A stretch of 22,093 nucleotides of DNA, from IMG/VR virus record IMGVR_UViG_3300029319_000577, positions 1 to 22,093 of that record. One strand, given 5' to 3'. Shown one piece after another: positions 13,951 through 21,549 of the stretch. The translations under genes were made by a program, and so were the position numbers. The notes below the pieces were generated by a model, which had not been told where the DNA came from, ran no database searches, and saw only the letters and a program-made list of their open reading frames with translations. The stretch comes from a virus. The first letter of the stretch is position 1, and each line of letters starts with the position of its first letter.

Positions 13951-14691
13951 TTAAAGCAATTCATTAAGAGCGGCCTCAACATCATTTGATGGCTTGGCAT
14001 ACTTACTTGTTTCTTCAGAGTTTGATTCAGGGTCTAAATCTGAATTCATTGCTTCGTCAAGGATCCTAGCTACATCATCAGATGTTTTTCGCTCGAACAA
14101 AGTGTCGAAATCTGGCACTTTGTCGATAAGCTCTTTGCAGTCCACATCGTCATCTTCACAAAGAGGAGACGACTTGCGGCGGGGTGTCAAAGAGGTCTTG
14201 GGATAGAGCATTCCCGGATCTTTGGCATACTTCAAAACAAGGTCTACGCCGTCATCTGCATCAGTAATATCGCCAAAGTCCGGGTTAAGCACAAGGCTTA
14301 AGAGTTCTTGGTACACAGTTTTGCTGTAACCCCATACTCGTACCCCTTCTTTCTCTTCTCCGCGAACAATCACTGGAGAGAAGAATCGTTGGCGAGCAAA
14401 CAACTTCTTTGCCATATTGATACTTTCTGTATCTCCCTGATTAAACAACTTTGTAGCAAAGTCACATACAGGGCAGTCATCACCGAAGTTGCGCTTCGGA
14501 CAAAGAAAGCCATTTTGCTTTCCAACATTATAATGGAAGTGAAACTCCTTAAATGGATCTCCATCCTCCGATGGCAGAATACGAACTGTGTGTTCGCCCT
14601 CTGTCAATTTCCAAAAATCAGACTTGCCACCCTTTCCGTTATTTTGGGCAGCAGCCAATTTTGCTTTCATTTTCTTAAGATCAATTCCCAT
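13951..14691 (-). CDS. gp32-like single-stranded DNA-binding protein
   Basis: This 246-residue protein is built like T4 gp32. A basic N terminus (LKKMKAKLAAAQ) could mediate cooperative binding. A zinc-site pattern follows in the core: H53-x10-C64-x8-C73-x2-C76 (HYNVGK..., CPKRNFGDDC, CPVC). T4 gp32 has H-x12-C-x9-C-x2-C. FWKLTEGEHTVRILP (26-40) is the usual start of the OB core in this family. The C-terminal 70 residues are acidic (CEDDDVDCKEL, then SDLDPESNSEETS), ending NDVEAALNELL, the tail expected to recruit replication partners. ATG at 14691 has AGGAGA upstream. It has its own strong promoter (14721-14749) and terminator (13921-13945), fitting a protein needed in stoichiometric amounts. 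Confidence 0.92.
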   Translation of the reverse strand: MGIDLKKMKAKLAAAQNNGKGGKSDFWKLTEGEHTVRILPSEDGDPFKEFHFHYNVGKQNGFLCPKRNFGDDCPVCDFATKLFNQGDTESINMAKKLFARQRFFSPVIVRGEEKEGVRVWGYSKTVYQELLSLVLNPDFGDITDADDGVDLVLKYAKDPGMLYPKTSLTPRRKSSPLCEDDDVDCKELIDKVPDFDTLFERKTSDDVARILDEAMNSDLDPESNSEETSKYAKPSNDVEAALNELL

Positions 14692-14720
14692 TAGTTCTCC
14701 TTTATCAAAGTTATGTGTGT

Positions 14721-14749
14721 ATTCTATATCACTGTTTTTGGTTTGTCAA
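14721..14749 (-). promoter_or_regulatory. Sigma-70-type promoter for the SSB gene
   Basis: The minus strand has a perfect TTGACA at 14749-14744, a 17-base spacer and TAGAAT at 14726-14721. Eight A (14760-14753) directly upstream could act as an UP element. It lies 30 bases before the SSB ATG, between the tubulin-like gene and SSB. Confidence 0.87.
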
Positions 14750-14761
14750 CACTTTTTTTTA

Positions 14762-15604
14762 TTATTGTATCTGATTACTTCTTGCGACGAAATAAGCGTA
14801 TTTCTGCTCGTAATTGGTGGGAAAGACGCCATAAGTTATCTTTACATCTTCCATTTGTGGCTTTTCTAAAATTTGCTCTTTGATGTTGTTTAGAAGTTTC
14901 TTGTCAGTCTTCAACTCTTCTTCAGGGATTGCATAGTAATATGACTTTTCCTTAAGGTTATCTAAGTCAAAAAACGGGCTTTCTTCTCCTGTGTCGGGGT
15001 TTAGAATCCCAAAGGTTGCCAATCTGGTTGTTTCATTTGGCTTAGAGAAGGTCCCTATGATTTTCTTTTGGTTCCTAAACACATTAACCATATGAATTGT
15101 TGACACAAGCACCTCATTCAAAAAGTCATAATATCCCATAATAGGTGCTCCGTCAATGATTTTGTCCAACAGAGCGTTGTCAACCAGATACATATTTTCA
15201 AATACTCCTGATCTTGCATATTCTTGGAGAACTTTGTAGCAGGTTTTTTCTTGCAGAGTCCTCAACTCTGACAAGGAATCCATATCGGGTCTGATGTAGA
15301 GAATGTTTATTTTTGTTTTCTTGCGAAGATATTCCAAGATGCGTAAAGCGGCACCGGATATAATTGAAGCACCAGACACAACGAAGAGTGCCTCGCCCTC
15401 TATGTTGTTGAACCTATTAGACAAATTGGGTACTTTGCTTTCATATTGCTCTGGGTGGTCGCACTCGTCCAATTCAATAAACCGAGAAGTACCAATGTCT
15501 TCTGGTAATTCCCAGTCGATTGTATACCCATTGTATTGGGGGTATTGCAAAAACTTACTTACGATATTGTGCCCAACGGAGCCTAGCCCCACTATTGTAT
15601 ACAT
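14762..15604 (-). CDS. Divergent tubulin/FtsZ-like protein (putative)
   Basis: This 280-residue protein matches, by eye, the order of elements in FtsZ-type GTPases. YTIVGLGSVGHNIVSKF (2-18) aligns with the first FtsZ strand and loop (KVIGVGGGGGNAV). EALFVVSGASIISGAALRIL (71-90) sits where tubulins have the GGGTG(S/T)G signature. INILYIRPDM matches the next strand, TVAVVTKPF. SELRTLQEKTCYKVL and MYLVDNALLDKII match the R...A..G..L helix and the IPNDKLL segment. GYYDFLNEVLVSTIHMV matches the core helix with its conserved Asn. The nucleotide-binding glycine loop is degenerate (SGASIISG), so GTP use is uncertain. A Rossmann NAD-binding protein is the main alternative. ATG at 15604 overlaps the end of the polymerase gene by 13 bases. 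Phage tubulins (PhuZ, TubZ) position DNA; a similar job here is speculation. Confidence 0.5.
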   Translation of the reverse strand: MYTIVGLGSVGHNIVSKFLQYPQYNGYTIDWELPEDIGTSRFIELDECDHPEQYESKVPNLSNRFNNIEGEALFVVSGASIISGAALRILEYLRKKTKINILYIRPDMDSLSELRTLQEKTCYKVLQEYARSGVFENMYLVDNALLDKIIDGAPIMGYYDFLNEVLVSTIHMVNVFRNQKKIIGTFSKPNETTRLATFGILNPDTGEESPFFDLDNLKEKSYYYAIPEEELKTDKKLLNNIKEQILEKPQMEDVKITYGVFPTNYEQKYAYFVARSNQIQ

Positions 15605-16782
15605 AACTCTTTCATCTCTCCGAAGTTTTTTCCTGCCGACACATTTACTTTGAATACGCCAAAGGGTGTATTTGAGAACTCTTTGACTAACATGTTTATC
15701 ACACTTAGATCTTGTTTGTCAAGGTCTAAAACGATACTGTCATGAATAATAAATGCAATGTTTGATTTTAAATCTTGCAGTGCTTCTTTTATCAAAAAAG
15801 CCCTGTCCATAATCAAATCACTACATGTGCTTTGAATGATATAATTCAATGAGTGATACTCATCGCTTTCTATTTCTCTTTTGTAATAGTTTTTTACAGA
15901 CTTACCATCCCAATATTCATTCATTACTTTCTTTCTGTCATAGTGCTTGTCCAAGGCTTTATCTTTAGAATTAGGATTGTAAAGCCATGAAAAGATATTC
16001 TTCTTTGCTTGATCTCTACTAATGCCCCCCTCGTACAAATTCTTAATGTTCCAGTCGTGAATGTCCCCATCTGGTTGGGACATGCCAAGCAAGCCTATCA
16101 ACACCCTTAGTTCCGCCGCATTGTAATCTAGTTCAACAAACATGTCGTTGTTTGGCTGAAGTACTTTGCGAAACCTTTTGTCCATTGTCAAAATAGGAAA
16201 CGAATTCTTCTTCGTTGTTAGCCTGCCTGTTTTAGTGCCAAATGGATTATAATTGATATAGGGATAAGTGGACTGAAGTCTCTTGTGAAGCTCTCTTGCT
16301 CTTGGATTCTCGTAGTTTTCTTTGAGAACGTCCAAATTAAGGTTTAGTTTTTGATTGGAGATTTCGGTTACCATAGATACAATGCTTCTTTGCAAGCTGT
16401 AATTCTCTGGCTTAGGATAGTTTTCCAAGACATGCTCTGTTATTTTATTTTTTACCTTGCATAAGTCTATAAGGTATTGCTCTGGGATTAAATCATAAAA
16501 ACAATTTTGATTCAGATCTATCTTGGCAACTTGAAATGACTTGTAGAAAGCTCTCATTTTTTTCCAAACTGCTTCCAGCTCTTCCTTATATTGGGGTGGG
16601 CATATCTCGTGTAGTGTTTTACCGCCACAATATATCTGGGCAAACTGAATTTTTTCATTTTCTAAAAAAGAAGAAAATGACCAAGTTTTAGACAAATTAG
16701 AGGGAATATGGTCGTGCACCAACTGTCCTTCGACATAAATGCCCACACAATGCTCTTTTTCATCTAATGCTTGAAATAACAA
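15592..16782 (-). CDS. Short family A DNA polymerase without exonuclease domain
   Basis: This 396-residue protein holds the polymerase part of a PolA/T7-type enzyme. FGTKTGRLTTKKNSFPIL (181-198) is the thumb/template motif and RFRKVLQPNN (203-212) precedes motif A. Motif A is ELDYNAAELRVL (217-228, catalytic D219). Motif B is around R256-Y268 (RDQAKKNIFSWLY). YIIQSTCSDLIMDRA follows, then motif C IIHDSIVLDL (345-354, H347/D348), with Ser replacing the usual Glu after HD. The N-terminal 130 residues are unlike a 3'-5' exonuclease and lack its DxE pattern. The start appears to be TTG at 16782, one base after the upstream stop, with GGGA nearby; no ATG is available in the first 75 codons. It could be a lagging-strand, repair or primer-filling polymerase beside DnaE. 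The end overlaps the tubulin-like gene. Confidence 0.88.
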   Translation of the reverse strand: MLFQALDEKEHCVGIYVEGQLVHDHIPSNLSKTWSFSSFLENEKIQFAQIYCGGKTLHEICPPQYKEELEAVWKKMRAFYKSFQVAKIDLNQNCFYDLIPEQYLIDLCKVKNKITEHVLENYPKPENYSLQRSIVSMVTEISNQKLNLNLDVLKENYENPRARELHKRLQSTYPYINYNPFGTKTGRLTTKKNSFPILTMDKRFRKVLQPNNDMFVELDYNAAELRVLIGLLGMSQPDGDIHDWNIKNLYEGGISRDQAKKNIFSWLYNPNSKDKALDKHYDRKKVMNEYWDGKSVKNYYKREIESDEYHSLNYIIQSTCSDLIMDRAFLIKEALQDLKSNIAFIIHDSIVLDLDKQDLSVINMLVKEFSNTPFGVFKVNVSAGKNFGEMKELCIQ

Positions 16783-16783
16783 A

Positions 16784-17965
16784 TTATTCCCAATTCATCT
16801 GTAATTTAACTCTGTCATTAACATAATCTAAAGCACCCTCAAAGTCAAGTGAATTGTAAATTTGCTCTATTTTTTGAAGCTCTTTGGTTGTCAAAGCATT
16901 TGACTGATTTACGCCAATCTCATCTAGCTTAATTCTGTAATATATTTTAAGCCAAGTTAAATTGTCGTATTTTGATTGAAATGAATCGTAGGTTATTTTT
17001 TCCCTTGGTACCGCTTTTTTGTTAGCTTGCTTATCAGGTGGGCATTTTAGTGTGCCGAAAACAGGAACACTTTCCATATAATTCGGAGAAATTGCTAAAA
17101 AAGACTCATACATTTGCCAGATATATGCTTTTAAATTTTGTATGTCATATTTGTAAGTTTTAACAAAGCAGGTATCAAATACCGTTCCTTTGCTTAGATT
17201 ATATTTAGCCATATATTCTTGCATTTTAGACGAATTCAAATTAGCCACCAATCGCCATGGAGTATTTTTGTCTACAAAAAAACCATACTCAGCTGCCAAT
17301 AACAAATAAAATTCAAAATTTGGACTCTTAATAAATTTATTAAATTTAACGTAGTCAAGCCCTGCATCATCAGACGATATTTCGATGCATAGCCCAGTTG
17401 TCGCTGGGTTGTAGTATTTCGATGCTATCAGCCCGCTTTTTGTTATTGGCATTTTGCTTCCCATGCTTGGATAAAAATCATCAAAAAGAATTCTCATGAA
17501 ATCATCGATGTTTTTTACTAGGTCCTTGTTGTTTTTTGCGAATAAATTTTGCTTAATAAAAACGTCTGTAATATCCTTCATTCTTCTGTCATAGAATATG
17601 TGAGGATTCTCAAAAGATTTTTTTGCATCCCAATCTGTGGAAAAGAATTGATCTTTTTTTATTGTTTTTCCATATTCATTTTTAAACGCCTCTCTAAAGT
17701 CCCTGAAGGCGTGTCCAACAAAGTTTAAACAAAGAATATTATTTGATTTTGTACTGCTAATTTCTTTTAAATAAAATTCATTCACATGAACAGTGTCATT
17801 GTCTATGTTTAGTCTGCCATACATGATATTTTTTTTATCAATAAAGTCATATGATTCTACCGTGCTTGGAAACACACTATCATACGTCTGCCTTATCTCA
17901 AACATTTCTTTAGAATTGGCACTGGAGCTATTTTTTATTGTTATTCCCTCATATTTGTCTGTCAT
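16784..17965 (-). CDS. Putative virion structural protein
   Basis: This 393-residue protein starts at ATG 17965. I cannot name it with certainty. It is Lys/Asn/Tyr/Phe-rich with no signal peptide or membrane segment. Notable stretches are an N-terminal FPSTVESYDFIDKK followed by a strand-rich region, DWDAKKSFENPHIFYDRRM, FEFYLLLAAEYGFFVDKNTP (about 218-237) and SSKMQEYMAKYN. I have the impression of similar proteins among phage virion proteins, but this was not checked. It follows the putative hub gene with a 15-base gap and precedes the family A polymerase by one base, so it closes the tail module. Shine-Dalgarno AGGAG lies 12 bases upstream, farther than usual. A baseplate or neck component is the leading idea; a non-structural role is not excluded. 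Confidence 0.7.
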   Translation of the reverse strand: MTDKYEGITIKNSSSANSKEMFEIRQTYDSVFPSTVESYDFIDKKNIMYGRLNIDNDTVHVNEFYLKEISSTKSNNILCLNFVGHAFRDFREAFKNEYGKTIKKDQFFSTDWDAKKSFENPHIFYDRRMKDITDVFIKQNLFAKNNKDLVKNIDDFMRILFDDFYPSMGSKMPITKSGLIASKYYNPATTGLCIEISSDDAGLDYVKFNKFIKSPNFEFYLLLAAEYGFFVDKNTPWRLVANLNSSKMQEYMAKYNLSKGTVFDTCFVKTYKYDIQNLKAYIWQMYESFLAISPNYMESVPVFGTLKCPPDKQANKKAVPREKITYDSFQSKYDNLTWLKIYYRIKLDEIGVNQSNALTTKELQKIEQIYNSLDFEGALDYVNDRVKLQMNWE

Positions 17966-17980
17966 TGTTTACTTTAGCTC

Positions 17981-20128
17981 CTAAAAGTATGTAAATTCTG
18001 CCGATTTAGAACTGTAGTTTGTTTTTTGGCTTGCCGGTGCGATCATTATGGCTGTTATATTCGTTCTCCATACTGGGTAATAATTGTGCTCGACCCTAGA
18101 GACCATGTAATAGCCCCCCAGCCCCATAATATTAGAAACTGTACCCTTTTGCATTGGATTTCCCAGTCCTGTTATGGTGGGATCTAGGTATATATTTTTT
18201 CCAACAGACATTAGATTGTTTCCTACAAATTCAGCATTAAGGTCAAATATAGTCCACAATTGCTGTGTCGGCGTTCCTTGCTCAAGGTTACGCACAACCG
18301 CCAAGCCCTCTCCAATGTTGGACTTTTGAAAACTAAATGTTTTCAATAGCCCCCTGTCAGAACCAATATAAAAGTGAGGGATACCCGATGCGAGATTGTA
18401 GTAGTACCTGTCTTCATCATTAATTAATTGTGATTCATAAGAAAGAGAATCGCTATAATATTGTTCATCATATAAGATATAGTATTCGTGGTGTGACGAT
18501 GCGTTTTTAGCATAGTAGGACTTCCCCTTTACGGGAGATAATTTCGTAGATCCAAAAGATTCCTTATTATCTGATAATCCTTCCGGGACATTGACCAACC
18601 TACGAACAAGCATTGGATAATAATCTAGCCCGATTTCATCGAAAGTCTTACGACGCAAGGCTGCGAATCCAAATTGAATTACGTAATCTTTTACAAAAGA
18701 CATTAGTGGCATTGTTTTTACATCTTTTTCAAGTTTGGTTTTTGTAAACCACTGGTTGTAAAAGGATACCGCTATTGGCAATTTTGCAAGATTAAAAACT
18801 GAGACTTGTTTACCTTTTATAAATTGGTAGGCGACATTATCAAAAAGAAATGAAAATTTTCTCGCTTTCATTCTATCAAATATTTCAGGGTTCACGGACA
18901 ATATTGCCTCAATTAGATCTCCAAAATAAAAATAACTTATATCCCTTTCATCACCCTGATACGTGGCACCGCCAGTGAGGCTGGCAAAAATATCATCCAA
19001 AGTCATCGAAGGAACATTTGAAGCTTGATCTCCCAAGTCTTTTTTAAAATCCGCATTGTTGTCACTAGGGGAGCATCTGTTCGTGCTAAAATAATAGTTT
19101 CCTTCCGATATTTTATCAACAAGTTCTGCGTTAAATGTTCTTATTTTACCAAAATTTGTCATCCACTCGAATGCGCTTGACATGAGCTTTTGCTTATCAA
19201 TAGCAGGTTTTGTGTCCTCTGGGGCTTCTTGTGCAGAGTCTTCTGGTTCTTGGGGGGGTTGTGCTGGTGTTTTTTCCCCAACTATTGGCATTGGTCCCCC
19301 GAATAACGGCATCTTTTTTGTCTTTCTGGGTGTTGCAAAAATATCGTTTCTTTTATCGGAAAAGTAATTTATATTTGAACTTTTATAATCAACTGATACC
19401 TTTAGCATGCCGTTCGGCTCGAAGCTCAAGTCATACCCCACCATGCCCAGCACCAGCACTCTTTCATGTTTTTTCAAAATATTCCTAATTTCAGTATCAA
19501 AAGTTGGTGCATGCCCATCTACTTGATATCCGACTTTTAGAACTATGTCATACTTGTCCCTATCAATTGCTTCGCTAGAACTGGTGTCCTTAAAGGCAAA
19601 AAGATCTGCATAGCGAAAAGTTTTGTTTTGACCGTAGACCCTCTCAACAACTAGCGCAGCAGCATTTCCAAAAACAAAATCTATTTTACATCCTAATAGG
19701 CTCTCTGCGACTGCTGGGTTCTGTTCGTCGTATACAAAAGAGACGCTCTGAATTCCTATATCGTCTCCCCTTTGTCTTGCGTTACCATATATGTTTTCAG
19801 CATAATTTCTTCCGTCGTAAGAGTAGGGAATAAAAATTTCCTCTTTTATTTTTCCATCGGGGCTCCTAATGATTTTGTAAAATTCTATCTTTGGCACTAA
19901 GTTTGCTAAATCAATATTGTCTATTTTCAGAAGCTTTAAAAGGTCCTCTGATTCCGGCATATCCAGACGAGATGGTGGGGAAGATATTTCTTCCGTGCCG
20001 GAAGACATTATATATTTTGTTGGAGGATTCTTAAAATGCTGTTTGGCATTCAGCAAGAGAAACGGCAGCGCTGCCATTAATAAATGCTGTTCATCATATT
20101 TATTTGATGGCTTTGAATTAGAAACCAT
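17981..20128 (-). CDS. Large tail protein, putative baseplate hub
   Basis: This 715-residue protein starts at ATG 20128, one base after the gp53-like gene, with GGAG upstream. I infer a baseplate hub from its place after tape-measure-like, tube-cap-like and LysM genes, and from strand-rich text such as VLVLGMVGYDLSFEPNGMLKVSVDYKSS (about 224-251), which recalls gp27/gpD-type hub domains. A Pro/Glu/Gln-rich linker (about 283-312, PAQPPQEPEDSAQEAPED) splits the protein into two parts. The second half is Tyr-rich and contains RYYYNLASGIPHFYIGSDRG, then a C-terminal GLGGYYMVSRVEHNYYPVW like the end of many hub proteins. There is no obvious lysozyme or peptidase motif. It could alternatively be another large baseplate protein. 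Tail protein: fairly sure; hub: moderate. Confidence 0.72.
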   Translation of the reverse strand: MVSNSKPSNKYDEQHLLMAALPFLLLNAKQHFKNPPTKYIMSSGTEEISSPPSRLDMPESEDLLKLLKIDNIDLANLVPKIEFYKIIRSPDGKIKEEIFIPYSYDGRNYAENIYGNARQRGDDIGIQSVSFVYDEQNPAVAESLLGCKIDFVFGNAAALVVERVYGQNKTFRYADLFAFKDTSSSEAIDRDKYDIVLKVGYQVDGHAPTFDTEIRNILKKHERVLVLGMVGYDLSFEPNGMLKVSVDYKSSNINYFSDKRNDIFATPRKTKKMPLFGGPMPIVGEKTPAQPPQEPEDSAQEAPEDTKPAIDKQKLMSSAFEWMTNFGKIRTFNAELVDKISEGNYYFSTNRCSPSDNNADFKKDLGDQASNVPSMTLDDIFASLTGGATYQGDERDISYFYFGDLIEAILSVNPEIFDRMKARKFSFLFDNVAYQFIKGKQVSVFNLAKLPIAVSFYNQWFTKTKLEKDVKTMPLMSFVKDYVIQFGFAALRRKTFDEIGLDYYPMLVRRLVNVPEGLSDNKESFGSTKLSPVKGKSYYAKNASSHHEYYILYDEQYYSDSLSYESQLINDEDRYYYNLASGIPHFYIGSDRGLLKTFSFQKSNIGEGLAVVRNLEQGTPTQQLWTIFDLNAEFVGNNLMSVGKNIYLDPTITGLGNPMQKGTVSNIMGLGGYYMVSRVEHNYYPVWRTNITAIMIAPASQKTNYSSKSAEFTYF

Positions 20129-20129
20129 T

Positions 20130-20468
20130 CTACACTCCGTACATGTTCATTACTCTTTCTAGAGGATGGGGAATAAAAACTAATTGTCCAAACTTCAATG
20201 ACGACTCTGTTGGCAGCTGGTTGAAAAACGCAATTACCCACCAAAGTGTTGAATCTCCGTAATGTAGATGCGCCAATCTGAAGTACCGATCTCCGTATTT
20301 CCAAGTATGCCCAATAATGTCAAGCTCTCCAATCTGCTCTTGCGTTGGGAATTTTAAAGACCGTGTTCCGAATTGCGTTACTTGCCTCACTCCACGGTCT
20401 TTAAAAATGGTATTGTATATTTTGCTATTATTGACAATTATGTCTGTGTTTTCATATCTTGAAGTCAT
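20130..20468 (-). CDS. gp53-like baseplate wedge protein with LysM-like domain
   Basis: This 112-residue protein has a LysM-like segment at about 55-102: HTWKYGDRYFRLAHLHYGD, then LWWVIAFFNQL and a closing FGQLVFIPHPLERV. The W-K-x-G-D-R / H-Y-G-D / L-W-W-V-I pattern is the hallmark of T4 gp53 and related LysM baseplate proteins, which link wedges or bind the hub. No peptidoglycan hydrolase is attached. ATG at 20468 has AAGG upstream. It sits between the tube-cap-like and putative hub genes, the usual place for a LysM protein in myophage tail clusters, and supports a contractile tail. Confidence 0.82.
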   Translation of the reverse strand: MTSRYENTDIIVNNSKIYNTIFKDRGVRQVTQFGTRSLKFPTQEQIGELDIIGHTWKYGDRYFRLAHLHYGDSTLWWVIAFFNQLPTESSLKFGQLVFIPHPLERVMNMYGV

Positions 20469-20487
20469 AAATTTAAACCTTCTTTAT

Positions 20488-21525
20488 TTAGCCGCCAAAA
20501 ATAGCACCTGCTCCGGCATCGAGCAGAGCCGGGATAACGCCAATTGCTTGTGGCGATCCCGGTGCGGCACCTCCATTTGGCGCTGTGTTGTCATAGTCTA
20601 CTGTTGCATTTATGAATCCATCAGCCGCTCCACCAATTAACCCACCTATCATAGCATACTCTTCTTGAAAATTACTCCCTTCCCCGAGCTTGCATCCATA
20701 GAATCTTCCTATGTCTTCACCACTACCTATTTCAGGGAACAATTCAGCAAGAAATCCTGTCGATGCTTTCCAGCCAAGATCGTAATCATGCATTACGTTA
20801 AATGCAAAAGTTATTTCAATAACTTTTGGATATATAAAATAATAATAATCGACATCTTCTCTTTCAGATTCTTTAGCATCTTCGTATGACCCTTCATCAA
20901 ACTTAGGGGTAATTGTTGCAGAGGAAACCCACCCAACGAGAAAACCGCCTTCTACAACTGATCCATAACTTTGAAGAAGTTGCATATGCTTTATTGCCAA
21001 TAGTGGTGGGGAGGCTATTGTCTTATATCCATTTACTTCTGCGTATGTCGGATAAAACATATTTGTTAAGCTTACCCTTTCACACCCTCCCCGACCGAGC
21101 GTTTTTTCATAATTAAATCTTGCTTCCTCTAAATCTGCGCTTACTATTTTGAAAGTAAGTTGTATGGTCCTTTTTGTGTTTGTGTATCCCGGAATTGGGT
21201 CAGCCCTACCATAAACGTCTTCGTTTGCCCAAGTCATATTGTAGTTGTTTGAAAGAGAAGTCATCATTGCATACAAACCAACTGTTTTTTTACTAGCTAA
21301 ATGCTGAATGTACAATAGCTGGTCTTTTTTCACTGCTGCCGCAGTTGGATCCCAGTATGTGGTTGGCAAAGAACCATCAGCACGAGAAAAGACATCAGGC
21401 TCATTAATACCTATTGCATCTTTAAGCTTATCTTCTACTCGATCCCTTCCCCACTCAAAAATCTCTCCTGCGGGAGCTTGGAGTGGTGCTGGTAGTTTTT
21501 TAATAAAATCTGGTTTATATGCCAT
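20488..21525 (-). CDS. Tail structural protein, probable tube cap or baseplate component
   Basis: This gene encodes 345 residues from ATG at 21525, with GAGGAG upstream. The core stretch NYNMTWANEDVYGRADPIPG (94-113), followed by YTNTKRTIQLTFKI, has the DVYGR-x-DPI-x-x-Y-x-NT-x-R form found in phage tail tube cap or baseplate proteins of the gp48/gp54 kind. A second part has NMFYPTYAEVNG and ASPPLLAIKHMQLLQ, then FLVGWVSSATITPKFDEG and a YPKVIEITFAFNVMHDYDLGW strand pair. The C-terminal 50 residues are Gly/Ala/Pro-rich and probably flexible. Residues 1-80 look helical and charged. It lies between the tape-measure-like gene and the gp53-like gene, which fits a tube-initiation or hub-cap role. 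The exact position in the tail is inferred. Confidence 0.78.
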   Translation of the reverse strand: MAYKPDFIKKLPAPLQAPAGEIFEWGRDRVEDKLKDAIGINEPDVFSRADGSLPTTYWDPTAAAVKKDQLLYIQHLASKKTVGLYAMMTSLSNNYNMTWANEDVYGRADPIPGYTNTKRTIQLTFKIVSADLEEARFNYEKTLGRGGCERVSLTNMFYPTYAEVNGYKTIASPPLLAIKHMQLLQSYGSVVEGGFLVGWVSSATITPKFDEGSYEDAKESEREDVDYYYFIYPKVIEITFAFNVMHDYDLGWKASTGFLAELFPEIGSGEDIGRFYGCKLGEGSNFQEEYAMIGGLIGGAADGFINATVDYDNTAPNGGAAPGSPQAIGVIPALLDAGAGAIFGG

Positions 21526-21549
21526 GTTTTTATCTCCTCATTATTTTAA

